DNA of 64,000 nucleotides, taken from positions 16,241 through 80,240 of the forward strand of contig JAAELO010000054.1 of assembly GCA_024226555.1 (NCBI GenBank), given 5' to 3'. This document shows, piece by piece, positions 39,774-49,583 of the stretch (the stretch's first letter is position 1; the number at the start of each line of letters is the position of its first letter). The notes beneath the pieces were generated by a model, which worked only from the letters and a program-made list of their open reading frames with translations, was not told the DNA's origin and searched no databases. The translations under genes and the position numbers were made by a program. Source of the stretch: Desulfobacterales bacterium (GTDB taxonomy: Bacteria; Desulfobacterota; Desulfobacteria; Desulfobacterales; JAAELO01).

Positions 39774-40043
39774 ATGTCTACCAACAAAAAGACTAAAGTA
39801 AAACAAGGATCTAACATATTCCACCTTTCTACACGTCAGCATGATTTATGGGTTGCTATGCGTAAAGCTAGACGCTACCTAACAAACACTGAATTACGAG
39901 ATATAACAGGGATTACATGGCCTACTAATCGTATGAGTGAGCTTGTATCAATGGGTGTTAGTATCTCAAAGAAATGGATTGAGATTACAGATGATCATGG
40001 AAAACTGATCAAAGTTAGAACATATAAACTTGAGGCGGCATAG
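39774..40043 (+). CDS. Hypothetical (winged-helix-like)
   Basis: 89 aa; LWVAMRKARRYLTNTELRDITGITWPTNRMSELVSMGV resembles a helix-turn-helix. Confidence 0.5.
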   Translation: MSTNKKTKVKQGSNIFHLSTRQHDLWVAMRKARRYLTNTELRDITGITWPTNRMSELVSMGVSISKKWIEITDDHGKLIKVRTYKLEAA

Positions 40044-40130
40044 ATGATGTTTGTTTATATAGCTTTAGCATTGTTTTTTCTGGCTGTATTAGCTGAATTT
40101 TTTGATGATTATTTTAATTAGGAGAATATT

Positions 40131-40394
40131 ATGTTTTATGCAATATGGCTTTTATTAATTGGTATAACTCTCTCTACGTGGCTTTGTTCTACACTACATG
40201 TTATTTATTATAAGCTTGAACCTAATATAGCTAAACCGTGGCCTTTAGTTAGTAGGAATCCAGAAGAGAGATTTAAAGTGCTACTCTTAACTTGGGCTTA
40301 CTTCCCTACCCTATTAGCAAAAATGGCGTGGAAAGATTTTTCAACATCAGAAAAAGGGTCAACATTGATGGAATGGTTAAGGAAGAAAATATAA
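40131..40394 (+). CDS. Small membrane protein
   Basis: Hydrophobic N-terminal segment WLLLIGITLSTWLCSTLHVIYY. Confidence 0.5.
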   Translation: MFYAIWLLLIGITLSTWLCSTLHVIYYKLEPNIAKPWPLVSRNPEERFKVLLLTWAYFPTLLAKMAWKDFSTSEKGSTLMEWLRKKI

Positions 40395-40642
40395 TGCACT
40401 CTCTTACTCATAAATTAGAAAAATTGGATTCATTCTTGGATGATGCAGAAAAAGAGTTATCACCAGATAGAGTTAGAATAATTAAATTAATGAGGAGATA
40501 TAGGGAAAGTGTTGAACATAGAGGAGTAGCTGATCTAGTGCTTGTTGAGTTCCTTGACAGCTTAGGTGGTGAACAGATTCCTATTAATAATAGTTTTATT
40601 CGCTATATGCTTGAATCTGATAAAGAGGGAGATGATACATAA
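40394..40642 (+). CDS. Hypothetical protein
   Basis: Start trimmed to MHSLTHKLEK, coupled to the previous stop. Confidence 0.45.
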   Translation: MHSLTHKLEKLDSFLDDAEKELSPDRVRIIKLMRRYRESVEHRGVADLVLVEFLDSLGGEQIPINNSFIRYMLESDKEGDDT

Positions 40643-40689
40643 CCACTAGTTGATTTATATCACCAGCTCATGGTTTTAATGGTAATAAT

Positions 40690-41259
40690 ATGGGACAAGT
40701 ATTTGTAATCAGTGACTTACATTTTGGTCATAAAAACATCCAAAACTTTGCAGGTGATCATAGACATGGTGATAACTTTATAGAGAACATACACTATACC
40801 GTTGAATTGTGGAATAAGGTTGTTAGTAAGCGTGATAAAGTTTATGTGTTAGGTGATGTTTGCTTTGATGAATTCTGGCTTGGTACTCTGCATGAGATGA
40901 ATGGATTAAAAGTTTTAATCAGAGGCAATCACGATGACAGAATCAAAACAGAAACTTTTCTTAAATACTTTACTTCAGTTGAGGGTATGGTTCGGTATAA
41001 AAGTTATTGGCTTACACATGCACCCATACACCCACATGAGCTACGTGGAAAGAAAAACATACATGGACATGTACACCAAAACTCAATACTAAGACCTTAC
41101 ACTAATGAATGTGATGAACGATATATCAATGTTTGTATGGAAAACACTGGAGGCGCACCTGTCAGCATGGAACGAATTAAAGCTGGTGAACGAGGCTGGA
41201 AACAGTGGCTTGATGATGGGAATGCAAGAATAGTGGAGAGGAATCAATTAAAGGGATAG
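40690..41259 (+). CDS. Calcineurin-like metallophosphoesterase
   Basis: SDLHFGHKNI, LGDVCFDEFW, RGNHDDR, THAPIHP, NIHGHVHQ motifs. Confidence 0.9.
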   Translation: MGQVFVISDLHFGHKNIQNFAGDHRHGDNFIENIHYTVELWNKVVSKRDKVYVLGDVCFDEFWLGTLHEMNGLKVLIRGNHDDRIKTETFLKYFTSVEGMVRYKSYWLTHAPIHPHELRGKKNIHGHVHQNSILRPYTNECDERYINVCMENTGGAPVSMERIKAGERGWKQWLDDGNARIVERNQLKG

Positions 41260-41268
41260 TGTAAGAGA

Positions 41269-41667
41269 ATGAAAACTAAAATGGTTAATCTGGATAAGTT
41301 TTATCAAGAATCATTAAACTTTAATGATTGGCTTGTTAGTGAAGGTTTTGCTATAGAGGGTGAAATTGGATTCCAAAAAGCTAAAATTTTATTAAAAGGA
41401 TTTAGAAATATGCCAACTAACGATGAATTCAGTAATATAGAAATTGATGTTTCTCAAGAGCTTCTTGATAGCTTAACCATAACTGTTGACAATTTTTTAC
41501 TTGAGAACCTAAAACCATGCTCATACACCATCTGGGAAGAAGAGCGAGATTGTGTAATTGATATTCTTACTCTTAGTCAATTGTTTGGTGAGTGTTTAAT
41601 TAATGACTTAATTGTTGAAATTCTAGAGATGGGACTTGGAATTATTAAAGAGAAGGAAGTTTTATGA
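41269..41667 (+). CDS. Hypothetical protein
   Basis: 132-aa ORF. Confidence 0.45.
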   Translation: MKTKMVNLDKFYQESLNFNDWLVSEGFAIEGEIGFQKAKILLKGFRNMPTNDEFSNIEIDVSQELLDSLTITVDNFLLENLKPCSYTIWEEERDCVIDILTLSQLFGECLINDLIVEILEMGLGIIKEKEVL

Positions 41668-41915
41668 GCATCATAATTACAAATATAACAAATGATCATA
41701 TACCTGTTGGTGAGAATCAATACGTTGTGAGAATCAATAATTGCGTTATCTGTGAGTTTTTACATAACAGAACCTACAATGGGCTTGCTCAGTGCCTCAG
41801 AGATGCTGCTGACGCAGTTGAGGCACAAGGAGCTAGACAAGATGGACAAGTTGATATAGAAGAGCTTATAGAGGCTATGGATGCGCTAGAGAGTAAGAGT
41901 ACTACTCCGGGATAA
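41664..41915 (+). CDS. Hypothetical protein
   Basis: 83-aa ORF overlapping the previous stop. Confidence 0.45.
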   Translation: MSIIITNITNDHIPVGENQYVVRINNCVICEFLHNRTYNGLAQCLRDAADAVEAQGARQDGQVDIEELIEAMDALESKSTTPG

Positions 41916-42170
41916 TTATGTATTTTTCCAACGCTTATACTTGGGAATCCTTCTAGTGGATACCCAAGCTATTCCTTTTGGTGTTCCCTTCTCTCTCATT
42001 TTTTTCATACAAAATTCTTGCATTTCTTCTGCTGTTGTACAGCCATCAAGAAAAACACCATCTTTATAACATAGACTGCAATAGTCTGTGCTTTTACTGC
42101 CATCACTATTTGTTCCACCATTTTCAGGGTCTTGACTGAATGGCATTCCGCAACTTTCACAAAATCTCAT
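41916..42170 (-). CDS. Putative zinc-ribbon protein
   Basis: MRFCESCGMPFSQDPENGGTNSDGSKSTDYCSLCYKDG, typical zinc-ribbon layout. Confidence 0.7.
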   Translation of the reverse strand: MRFCESCGMPFSQDPENGGTNSDGSKSTDYCSLCYKDGVFLDGCTTAEEMQEFCMKKMREKGTPKGIAWVSTRRIPKYKRWKNT

Positions 42171-42235
42171 AATTTCCTCACTACATTTAATAAATAGGGG
42201 ATATGTACCTTTGGATCTTAAATTACCTTTAATTC

Positions 42236-42502
42236 TTATTCATCCAATTTATCATATATTTCACGCCAAAGCCTAGTAGTATTTTGAATACTGAGATGAT
42301 ATTCATTGGCTAGTGAATAACCTACAACTTTAGCTAACTCTTTTTCACTACAATCAGCACATAACCCTGATCCTCTACCAGAGTTACCACACATATCACG
42401 ACATGGGCCAAATGTGCTAGGCCACATAGGATAATTTCTCAAAATCCCATTACAATATTCGGTAGCTAAGTCTAGCTTATGTCTTTCCATTTTATCCTCC
42501 AT
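42236..42502 (-). CDS. Cys-rich small protein
   Basis: GPCRDMCGNSGRGSGLCADCSEKEL. Confidence 0.5.
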   Translation of the reverse strand: MEDKMERHKLDLATEYCNGILRNYPMWPSTFGPCRDMCGNSGRGSGLCADCSEKELAKVVGYSLANEYHLSIQNTTRLWREIYDKLDE

Positions 42503-42515
42503 CTATCCAATAACC

Positions 42516-43442
42516 TTATAATAGTGTCTCTTGTGCTTCTGTCTTTTCATAGTTAATTTCTGCTTTAAAATACTCTTCAGTGATTATATTTTTCCACTTA
42601 CCCTTCATTTTATAGCTTTTATATAAGCGATCATGATTTCTATTAATAATATTATCAAGGCGTATGTTTTTATTTAAAAATGGTTTCTTTTCTTCCCAGA
42701 GATCATAAGAATGTAATACTAGAAATACGTCTTCACGTCTATGTCTCTTATACTCACCATCACGTCTACTAATAAGATAAAAAGGTAAACGGTGTGTTGG
42801 GCTATCCCTGTAATCACCGCCATGTTTAAAAAACTCTAAAAACTCTTCAACCTTCGCTTTTGGTTTATTAATTTTTAATAACATTAACGCAAATACTAAC
42901 TGCCCCTTACTACAACCGTTAATTATGTTTGCTTCTGCAAGAGGACAAGCCCATTCAAACTCTTTACTATAGAGCCTGTAAAGCTCAAGTAATTGGTCAT
43001 GGCATAATTGAGGTCTACCCCTTAATGTATTTGTAATACTGCCATTGAGGTGAGTACCTTCCCTAATCCAACTATCAATAAATCTAGAAATAGAAGCTTT
43101 CTGAGTAGCGTAAGCCTCACCATTTAGAGAAAAAATATCTGCTACAGAACGAGCCTTACCAGTGTCGATAGAGTTTTTAACTTCTGGTTCAGCTCCACGC
43201 GCTACCCAAATATTAATAGAAACACCAGACTCAACAATAGCATTTAAACGATGCTGCCCATTTAAAAGATTATTCAGTTTATCTATTGTTACTGTTTCAC
43301 CGTTATCTTCTTTCCAACCACCTTCCTTCATAACAACAGCAAAATCTTTAACCCGCTTTATGCTTAACTTCCGGTTATCTTCATTTTTTTCTAATATAGC
43401 TTTAGCTTTTGTTGGTGTTATCTTCTCACGTCTAATCTGCAT
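42516..43442 (-). CDS. ParB/sulfiredoxin-like domain protein
   Basis: LNNLLNGQHRLNAIVESGVSINIWVARG motif. Confidence 0.65.
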   Translation of the reverse strand: MQIRREKITPTKAKAILEKNEDNRKLSIKRVKDFAVVMKEGGWKEDNGETVTIDKLNNLLNGQHRLNAIVESGVSINIWVARGAEPEVKNSIDTGKARSVADIFSLNGEAYATQKASISRFIDSWIREGTHLNGSITNTLRGRPQLCHDQLLELYRLYSKEFEWACPLAEANIINGCSKGQLVFALMLLKINKPKAKVEEFLEFFKHGGDYRDSPTHRLPFYLISRRDGEYKRHRREDVFLVLHSYDLWEEKKPFLNKNIRLDNIINRNHDRLYKSYKMKGKWKNIITEEYFKAEINYEKTEAQETLL

Positions 43443-43462
43443 TCATAGTCTCACTTATATTT

Positions 43463-44140
43463 TTAATTAAATTTATTATATTTATGTTTAAACTTCTGGC
43501 ATTCCACAAATGACCTATACATAAGAAAAAACATCAAACCAATTGATAAAAGTGTTATAGAATAAATCCACCAAGGCTTATTGAAATCTAATATAATCAA
43601 TTGCATTACAGTACAGAAAGCAAAAGAATAGAATATAAATATACTCAAATAATTAAAACTGTAATTATCCTGTACTACTCTTAAATCAAAACCAAGTTTC
43701 TGACATTCAAGTGTCATGTAAAACTCATCTCTATAAACATCTTTACCAAATAGATCTTCAGGTATGTGGTTAGAAGAAAGTGTTTTTAAAAGAATTGCCA
43801 TACCCGGTACTAAATCTCCTGAGTGAGCTGCGTCAAAACCATACCACCAATACTTATCATGCTCTTTCGTTAGTGGATTCCGATGTGAAGCATAAGTAAG
43901 CCCACCATGTGCATTTATGTATTCATAATTATCATCATAATCTACTCGGTAGTATGGATGTCTTCTTGGAATACCAACATATCCACACCAGTGACCCATA
44001 CCAGATACTCTAACTAAACACATAGGGTAACCACTAATAGGATCATGCCAAGCAGCTTTATCTTCTTCTAAATCCCATGCTCCACTACCCCACTTGGATT
44101 TATCAAGTATCTTACCTTCTACTTCTTCTATCATTACCAC
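43463..44140 (-). CDS. Conserved phage domain fused to C-terminal transmembrane helices
   Basis: GMGHWCGYVGIPRRHPYY...HGGLTYASH...WWYGFDAAHSGDLVPG then two hydrophobic helices. Confidence 0.6.
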   Translation of the reverse strand: MVMIEEVEGKILDKSKWGSGAWDLEEDKAAWHDPISGYPMCLVRVSGMGHWCGYVGIPRRHPYYRVDYDDNYEYINAHGGLTYASHRNPLTKEHDKYWWYGFDAAHSGDLVPGMAILLKTLSSNHIPEDLFGKDVYRDEFYMTLECQKLGFDLRVVQDNYSFNYLSIFIFYSFAFCTVMQLIILDFNKPWWIYSITLLSIGLMFFLMYRSFVECQKFKHKYNKFN

Positions 44141-44736
44141 GGCCTCACACCATATAAAAGTAAATACTTACTATCTAAATAATCTTTCATTTCATGAAAT
44201 TTAGGACATGCGTTAAGTATTTCTCTTCTAAAACTTTCATACTGAGGATATTCTTCTAAATAAAACTCAACTGCCTCGTTATAAGCCTTTCTAAGCTGGC
44301 GATTACTTTTAAAACTAAAGCTTCTTCCTTTTTTTATGCCATCATCATCTTTATAGAAAACTTTTATTGAAGGTGGGTAAGTATTGAACCAGTAATAATG
44401 ATTAATACTACCCCAATCAGGTATATAGCCCCTACTACACGGTTGCCAAGATAAAGTTATATTTTTAACTTTTAAATCAATATAAGCTTTCCTACCTGAT
44501 CTTATACGGCCTTTCAGGTGAAATGGGGTTTCGTGATAATCCTCTAAAGTAGTTTTATATAAAGCTTTAAACTCTGCATCACGCTCTTCAGCTTCTTTGA
44601 GTATTTTCTCATCATTTTCTGCAACACCTGTTAATGTCCAGTATTCCTGAATATTAGGTTGTCCTAACGATATACGACTACAAAAAACACGTATTCGTTT
44701 TGTACCACAACGCTCTTCAAATATAGTTAAGCTCAT
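44134..44736 (-). CDS. Hypothetical protein
   Basis: 200-aa ORF overlapping the neighbouring start. Confidence 0.45.
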   Translation of the reverse strand: MSLTIFEERCGTKRIRVFCSRISLGQPNIQEYWTLTGVAENDEKILKEAEERDAEFKALYKTTLEDYHETPFHLKGRIRSGRKAYIDLKVKNITLSWQPCSRGYIPDWGSINHYYWFNTYPPSIKVFYKDDDGIKKGRSFSFKSNRQLRKAYNEAVEFYLEEYPQYESFRREILNACPKFHEMKDYLDSKYLLLYGVRPW

Positions 44737-44777
44737 TAACTTTTACCAATGTTATATTTTATATCATAAGTTTATGG

Positions 44778-44966
44778 TTATACATATTCAGTAATAAAGC
44801 CTTTTTTTATCTCATCTTCATCACTACTTATCACAAGTTTACCTCCCATAAGCACATGATCCATTTCACGCAAAAAATCTAGATTTGTATCATCAGTGCT
44901 TTCAGAAGAAAATAAAGTTTCAATATCTGCAAGCTTTTTAGTCTCTAATAATTTTTTTTCATCCAT
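44778..44966 (-). CDS. Hypothetical protein
   Basis: 62-aa ORF. Confidence 0.35.
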   Translation of the reverse strand: MDEKKLLETKKLADIETLFSSESTDDTNLDFLREMDHVLMGGKLVISSDEDEIKKGFITEYV

Positions 44967-45010
44967 CTTATTAAAACCCCACTTATTATTGAATTCTTAA
45001 TTTATAATCA

Positions 45011-45220
45011 TCAACAAAACATTCTTATTACCTTTTGAATCATATGTAATATATTATTCAATCTTTCTAACTCTACTTCTAACTCCTTTATAAAGTGGAT
45101 TGGCATTCTCTCTTCTTGATACCGTTTAATTGCAATTTCAACCCAATCCTTACGCTCTTCTATAGCCTGTTGTATAACTTTCCAATTATGCTCATTTGTA
45201 TATAATCCTTCAATTTGCAT
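45011..45220 (-). CDS. Hypothetical protein
   Basis: 69-aa ORF. Confidence 0.35.
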   Translation of the reverse strand: MQIEGLYTNEHNWKVIQQAIEERKDWVEIAIKRYQEERMPIHFIKELEVELERLNNILHMIQKVIRMFC

Positions 45221-45243
45221 TACTAATACCTCTTATTAGTTTA

Positions 45244-45729
45244 CTAACTACCACATTTAACTATAATCTTATCAACCATCTTTGTCCGAGCCACAAGATA
45301 TAAATCCTTAATCTCCCTATCCATTTCTATCTCATGCATCCATAAAGCTTGCATAAATAACTCTTCAACAACATAGGAGGGATTTCTGCTTTTCAATCTA
45401 CGCTCTCCAACTAACACAAGCTTACCATTCACACGAGTACGCATAACTAAGTTATAGTGGTTAGTCCTTTTATTATTAATTATTGATAAGCCTCTAATAG
45501 AGTCACCGTCAAATAGTATATTTATTAACAATTCGTCTCGAAGATTTTTTGCATTCAAACGTTCTAACACAGACTTACTACAATTTTTTGCAGCGTCTAA
45601 AGCTTTTCCCTTACTTCCATACTTTTTATAAAAGAAATATTGATTTAACCCAATAAGCTTACACTGCACACGGTAAGCTAACGGATTTTCTTTATTTGGG
45701 AAAAGCATTGTATATCTTGGTAACTTCAT
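45244..45729 (-). CDS. Hypothetical, AP2-like DNA-binding repeats possible
   Basis: 161 aa; KKYGSKGKALDAAKNCSK resembles AP2-type segments. Confidence 0.4.
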   Translation of the reverse strand: MKLPRYTMLFPNKENPLAYRVQCKLIGLNQYFFYKKYGSKGKALDAAKNCSKSVLERLNAKNLRDELLINILFDGDSIRGLSIINNKRTNHYNLVMRTRVNGKLVLVGERRLKSRNPSYVVEELFMQALWMHEIEMDREIKDLYLVARTKMVDKIIVKCGS

Positions 45730-45731
45730 TA

Positions 45732-46232
45732 TTAATGTGTATTACGTTTTTTTGGATTACATTCACCACACTCACAATTATCATTATTATATTCTCTAAT
45801 CATTTCTTTTAGAGAACTAGGTAAATCATCAGGTGTTAATACTTCCATTTTAATTTGTCCTGATAATAATCCCTGCAACAGATCACTAACACTTGGCTTC
45901 TTACCTTTTTGAAGCTTCTCTTTAGTATGATCGACTATATTCTCTTCGGCATCATCGACTATAACCTCAATATTTAAATTATTATCATCTATTAGTCTTG
46001 TTTTAAAAGATAAAACTCTATAACTACCAAACTCCATTTTTACTATTCCAAGCTCACTAACCTTTTCTAACAACCATTGTAATTCATCATCAATTCCACC
46101 ATCTTCAACGTTTGGCTTCTCATCCTTTAACAGACAACTAAACATGGATGATATGCCATAAAATGAAACTGTTTTATACGCATGATACTCACGCCTTCCA
46201 TCTTTATAAAATATCTCTATACCTTCACTCAT
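45732..46232 (-). CDS. Hypothetical protein
   Basis: 166-aa ORF; C-terminal CECGECNPKKR. Confidence 0.45.
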   Translation of the reverse strand: MSEGIEIFYKDGRREYHAYKTVSFYGISSMFSCLLKDEKPNVEDGGIDDELQWLLEKVSELGIVKMEFGSYRVLSFKTRLIDDNNLNIEVIVDDAEENIVDHTKEKLQKGKKPSVSDLLQGLLSGQIKMEVLTPDDLPSSLKEMIREYNNDNCECGECNPKKRNTH

Positions 46233-46416
46233 ATTTACACCCCATTTTTAGCTTATTATGTTGTATGCTCTATAGCTTATAGTGTCAATAAATATAGAGG
46301 GTAGCAATATGTCACTAATGCCAAAAAAGACAGTATTGAAATATACAACGCCCAATACCACAAATAATTACGTGGTTCAAAATATTGCCTAAAAGCTCCT
46401 TTAATAACCTTAACCA

Positions 46417-46767
46417 TTAACCCCACCCCTCTGGTAGATGACAATTATCAGGCGCACCTTTAAAGAATATCTTTATATCATCTTCACTATACCCCGCTAA
46501 TCCACAACCAATTTTGGTAACTTCAAATTCAAGATCTGGATTACCTATGGCATAAGTAATAAAATTTACAATATGCTCTGATATTGTATAGATGTCCAAA
46601 ATATTTAAATCTTCATCCTTTGTAGGAATAGCATAGGCATTGCCAGTTCTACCACTCCCCTCACCTTGAACTGCATCATAACTGTGTTTAGCGTGTAACG
46701 CTGCACCTTTACCATGCCTACCAGCTAAATTACTTCCAAATACAAATATCCTATTTTCCTTCTTCAT
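46417..46767 (-). CDS. Macro-domain-like phage protein
   Basis: RIFVFGSNLAGRHGKGAALHAKHSYDAVQGEGSGRTGNAYAIPTKD...VTKIGCGLAGY. Confidence 0.75.
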   Translation of the reverse strand: MKKENRIFVFGSNLAGRHGKGAALHAKHSYDAVQGEGSGRTGNAYAIPTKDEDLNILDIYTISEHIVNFITYAIGNPDLEFEVTKIGCGLAGYSEDDIKIFFKGAPDNCHLPEGWG

Positions 46768-47812
46768 TTCAAAGTTCTCCTATTATTCTAATGAAGGTTT
46801 ATGCTTGTTACGCCTGTTATATTTTGTTCTAACACCATGCCTACCACCCTTGTGAATAAGGTTTTTTGCGACAAGATTTCGATTTTTTGGAATTTTTTTT
46901 TTATTTTCTTGATCTTTCTCTTTCTTCGCATGATTTAAATATCATATATTAAATTGAGACTGTAAATCAATAAAGCTTTTTGGATATTAAAATATATTGG
47001 AAGAGGCAATTTCGTGTTGAGCGCGGGGGGTGTGTACGACCACTTCCAATCCACAATCTGAAAATATCCATAAAGGATCTCCATTTACCCTGTACTGCAT
47101 TTAAAAACTTTTTTTATAGCATGAGATACCCCATATTAATGTAGCTTAAAATGGATTTGAGAGTCTTATAGGTGTATAAAAGAAGACTACTTTTTTTAAC
47201 ACTCTACTAATCTAATACCACTATGGTGCTGTGGCTCTCTCACATGCATCAGGTTAGACGTTCTCTATTTCATCCTTGAATGTTGGTGTCAATGCGCTTG
47301 TGTACACAGTGAGTATACAGAGCCTTATAGAGCTATATCATATATGGACATAATCACCTAATTACTATGATTTTAATTTATATTATATCTGCCCATGTCA
47401 CACAATATAGAAGCCCCCTTATATAGCCCCATATATAGCCCCCTTTATATAAAGCCCCATGTATAGGGGCTTTGCTATATCACACAATACTATTATGTGA
47501 CTTGTAAGCGGGTATTGTGGGCAGCTATTCAAAGGGGCTTTATATTGGGCGCTATATTGGGCTTTTTGTTGGTTGTTGCTCAGGAAAGGCCAAAAAACAG
47601 AAAAAAATTGAATTTTTATTCAACAATCAATCAAAGGAAAAAAAAAAGAATTAAAAAACTTTTTTTATTTTGCTAAACAAAAAACAGGCTTTACAAGGCT
47701 CTCAGCTTGCCTACACTGCACAATAAATTTTCTAAGGCTAGTTAATAGCTTTAGTATTTTAATTTGATTAGGGGCTTATAGGGAGGGCATAGCATGGATA
47801 TTTTAAAGGCAT

Positions 47813-47840
47813 AAAAAAAGCCGCTTTTTAGGCGGCTTAT
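47813..47840 (-). terminator. Rho-independent terminator
   Basis: Minus strand AAGCCGC-loop-GCGGCTT followed by T-run. Confidence 0.65.
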
Positions 47841-47863
47841 ATAGGATTTTTTAAAAGTTTTTT

Positions 47864-48901
47864 TTATGCGGCTTCGAGCATATGTTTTAAAGCTTTATGT
47901 ACTAGCTTTTCTTTATCATTGCGGCCATTTACGCTTTGTGATTCGCTGTATTGTGGTTTGTTGCCGTGTGTACTGATATGAGTTAAAACGTTATTTAATG
48001 CCCATTGTGAAGCGCCAAGCTCCCTTTTATATTTTGACCATAGCGCCATGTGATGTTCAATAATTGGTTGACGTTTTAATGTTGGTCTAATTACACGTTG
48101 GTATTCTTCATAAGTTGGTGCTAATGAGGTATCAATTTTATTTATAATTGCTAACGCTTCATAAACAGTCTGAAAACTAACATCGGTTTTAACTTGCTGC
48201 ATAAAATCAGCTTTATCATTTTGGTATGCCTCAACTCCGCAAGTAATAACCTTAACCGCTTTTTCTACGCTTAAAGCTTGCGTATGTTTTTGTTTGTATT
48301 CTATTACAGGCTTTGCACTCACCATGCCATTTGCACAAATAAAACGATATGCAGAACATTTAATAGAAAAATTCCCAGAACCATCAAAGCTATTAGTAGC
48401 TGTTATTGAAAGTGCTACTTCATCCCTAACTGATGGATTGCTTGATACGTCAAAACTGGTAGACGGTAGGATAATTTCTAAACGCATTTTAGAACCATCA
48501 TTATCAATGCGGGTTCTAGTGAATGCATTTGTAAGATCAATATCAGATTGATTTAACGCTGCTAGTAGATTGGTTGTTAAATGCCTGTTATCTACAATTT
48601 TATATCCCTCACCTTGAACGCTTAAAGGCTTATTACTTGATGCATTAAAAATTGTTTTCATGCCAGTACTAACAGTATTACCATTATTATCAGTTGTTGA
48701 GTTATTGCGAGCAACAACATTATAAAATAAACCTTTTGACTCAATTTGTTCCGTTAGTGTTGCGCCTATATCATCAGTGGCTATGGTTGGAACGTTCCAA
48801 TGTGTTGTTCCTTCCTTTGCTTGTGAATAGTCGATAGCTTGCGCTTGTGTTTCTTGATTTTTACCAAAGATAGCCACTACGTTATTGTTTGAAGTATTCA
48901 T
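47864..48901 (-). CDS. DUF932 phage/plasmid-like protein
   Basis: 345 aa; ATNSFDGSGNFSIKCSAYRFICANGMV; characteristic family features. Confidence 0.75.
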   Translation of the reverse strand: MNTSNNNVVAIFGKNQETQAQAIDYSQAKEGTTHWNVPTIATDDIGATLTEQIESKGLFYNVVARNNSTTDNNGNTVSTGMKTIFNASSNKPLSVQGEGYKIVDNRHLTTNLLAALNQSDIDLTNAFTRTRIDNDGSKMRLEIILPSTSFDVSSNPSVRDEVALSITATNSFDGSGNFSIKCSAYRFICANGMVSAKPVIEYKQKHTQALSVEKAVKVITCGVEAYQNDKADFMQQVKTDVSFQTVYEALAIINKIDTSLAPTYEEYQRVIRPTLKRQPIIEHHMALWSKYKRELGASQWALNNVLTHISTHGNKPQYSESQSVNGRNDKEKLVHKALKHMLEAA

Positions 48902-49432
48902 AATATTTTACCTTTTAATTTAAGTTTTGGTTTTAAGTTTTGGTTTTGGTTTATCGTAAAGTTTTTATTACTTTTCTGCCTAATTGCTTAGCTATATAGT
49001 TTTTATAGTTTTTATCATGTTGTTGTTCTATTGCACGTTCAAAAGTGTTTACTACATCAGTGGATGTAAAAACGGCTTTTTTGCTTGTAGGGTAAACAGT
49101 AGGAATGTTTGAATTTTGCATGGGTAGAGCCTCGTGTTGATAATTTAATTTAAAATGTAATATTTACAATACACATAATAAACACTTAACACATAGAAGC
49201 AAGCATTCTATCTGTTATATTTTAAATTAAATTTATAATGCTTATAAGTTATTGATTTGATTCTTATTTTTTCACATTTTTTCTTTTCTTTTTTTCAGCT
49301 ATCTATTACGCTTATATAGTCATTAGAAAAGCGGTTTTATTGATTCGGTAATAGCTAACGTTAAACAATAGCCGTAAATGATTTTTTAATAACACCATCA
49401 AATTTTTATTTTCAAAACTTCTCTTTCAATAA

Positions 49433-49518
49433 CTCTCAAAAAAAAGTAAAAGCTTGCCGGACGATTTTTTTTTTCAAGTTTTCAATAAATAAAGTAAAAC
49501 CTATCTGGAAGAAAATTC
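49433..49518. repeat. Dispersed repeat copy: TCTCAAAAAAAAGTAAAAGCTTGCCGGACGATTTT plus companion AAGTAAAACCTATCTGGAAGAAA
   Basis: Same sequence as copies at 51966 and 56254. Confidence 0.8.
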
Positions 49519-49524
49519 AGGCAT

Positions 49525-49556
49525 AAAAAAAGGCGCTTAATTAGCGCCTATATTTT
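49525..49556 (-). terminator. Rho-independent terminator
   Basis: AGGCGC-ttaatta-GCGCCT with A/T flanks. Confidence 0.65.
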
Positions 49557-49583
49557 TGAGTTAAGTTTTATTTTTATCTATGA

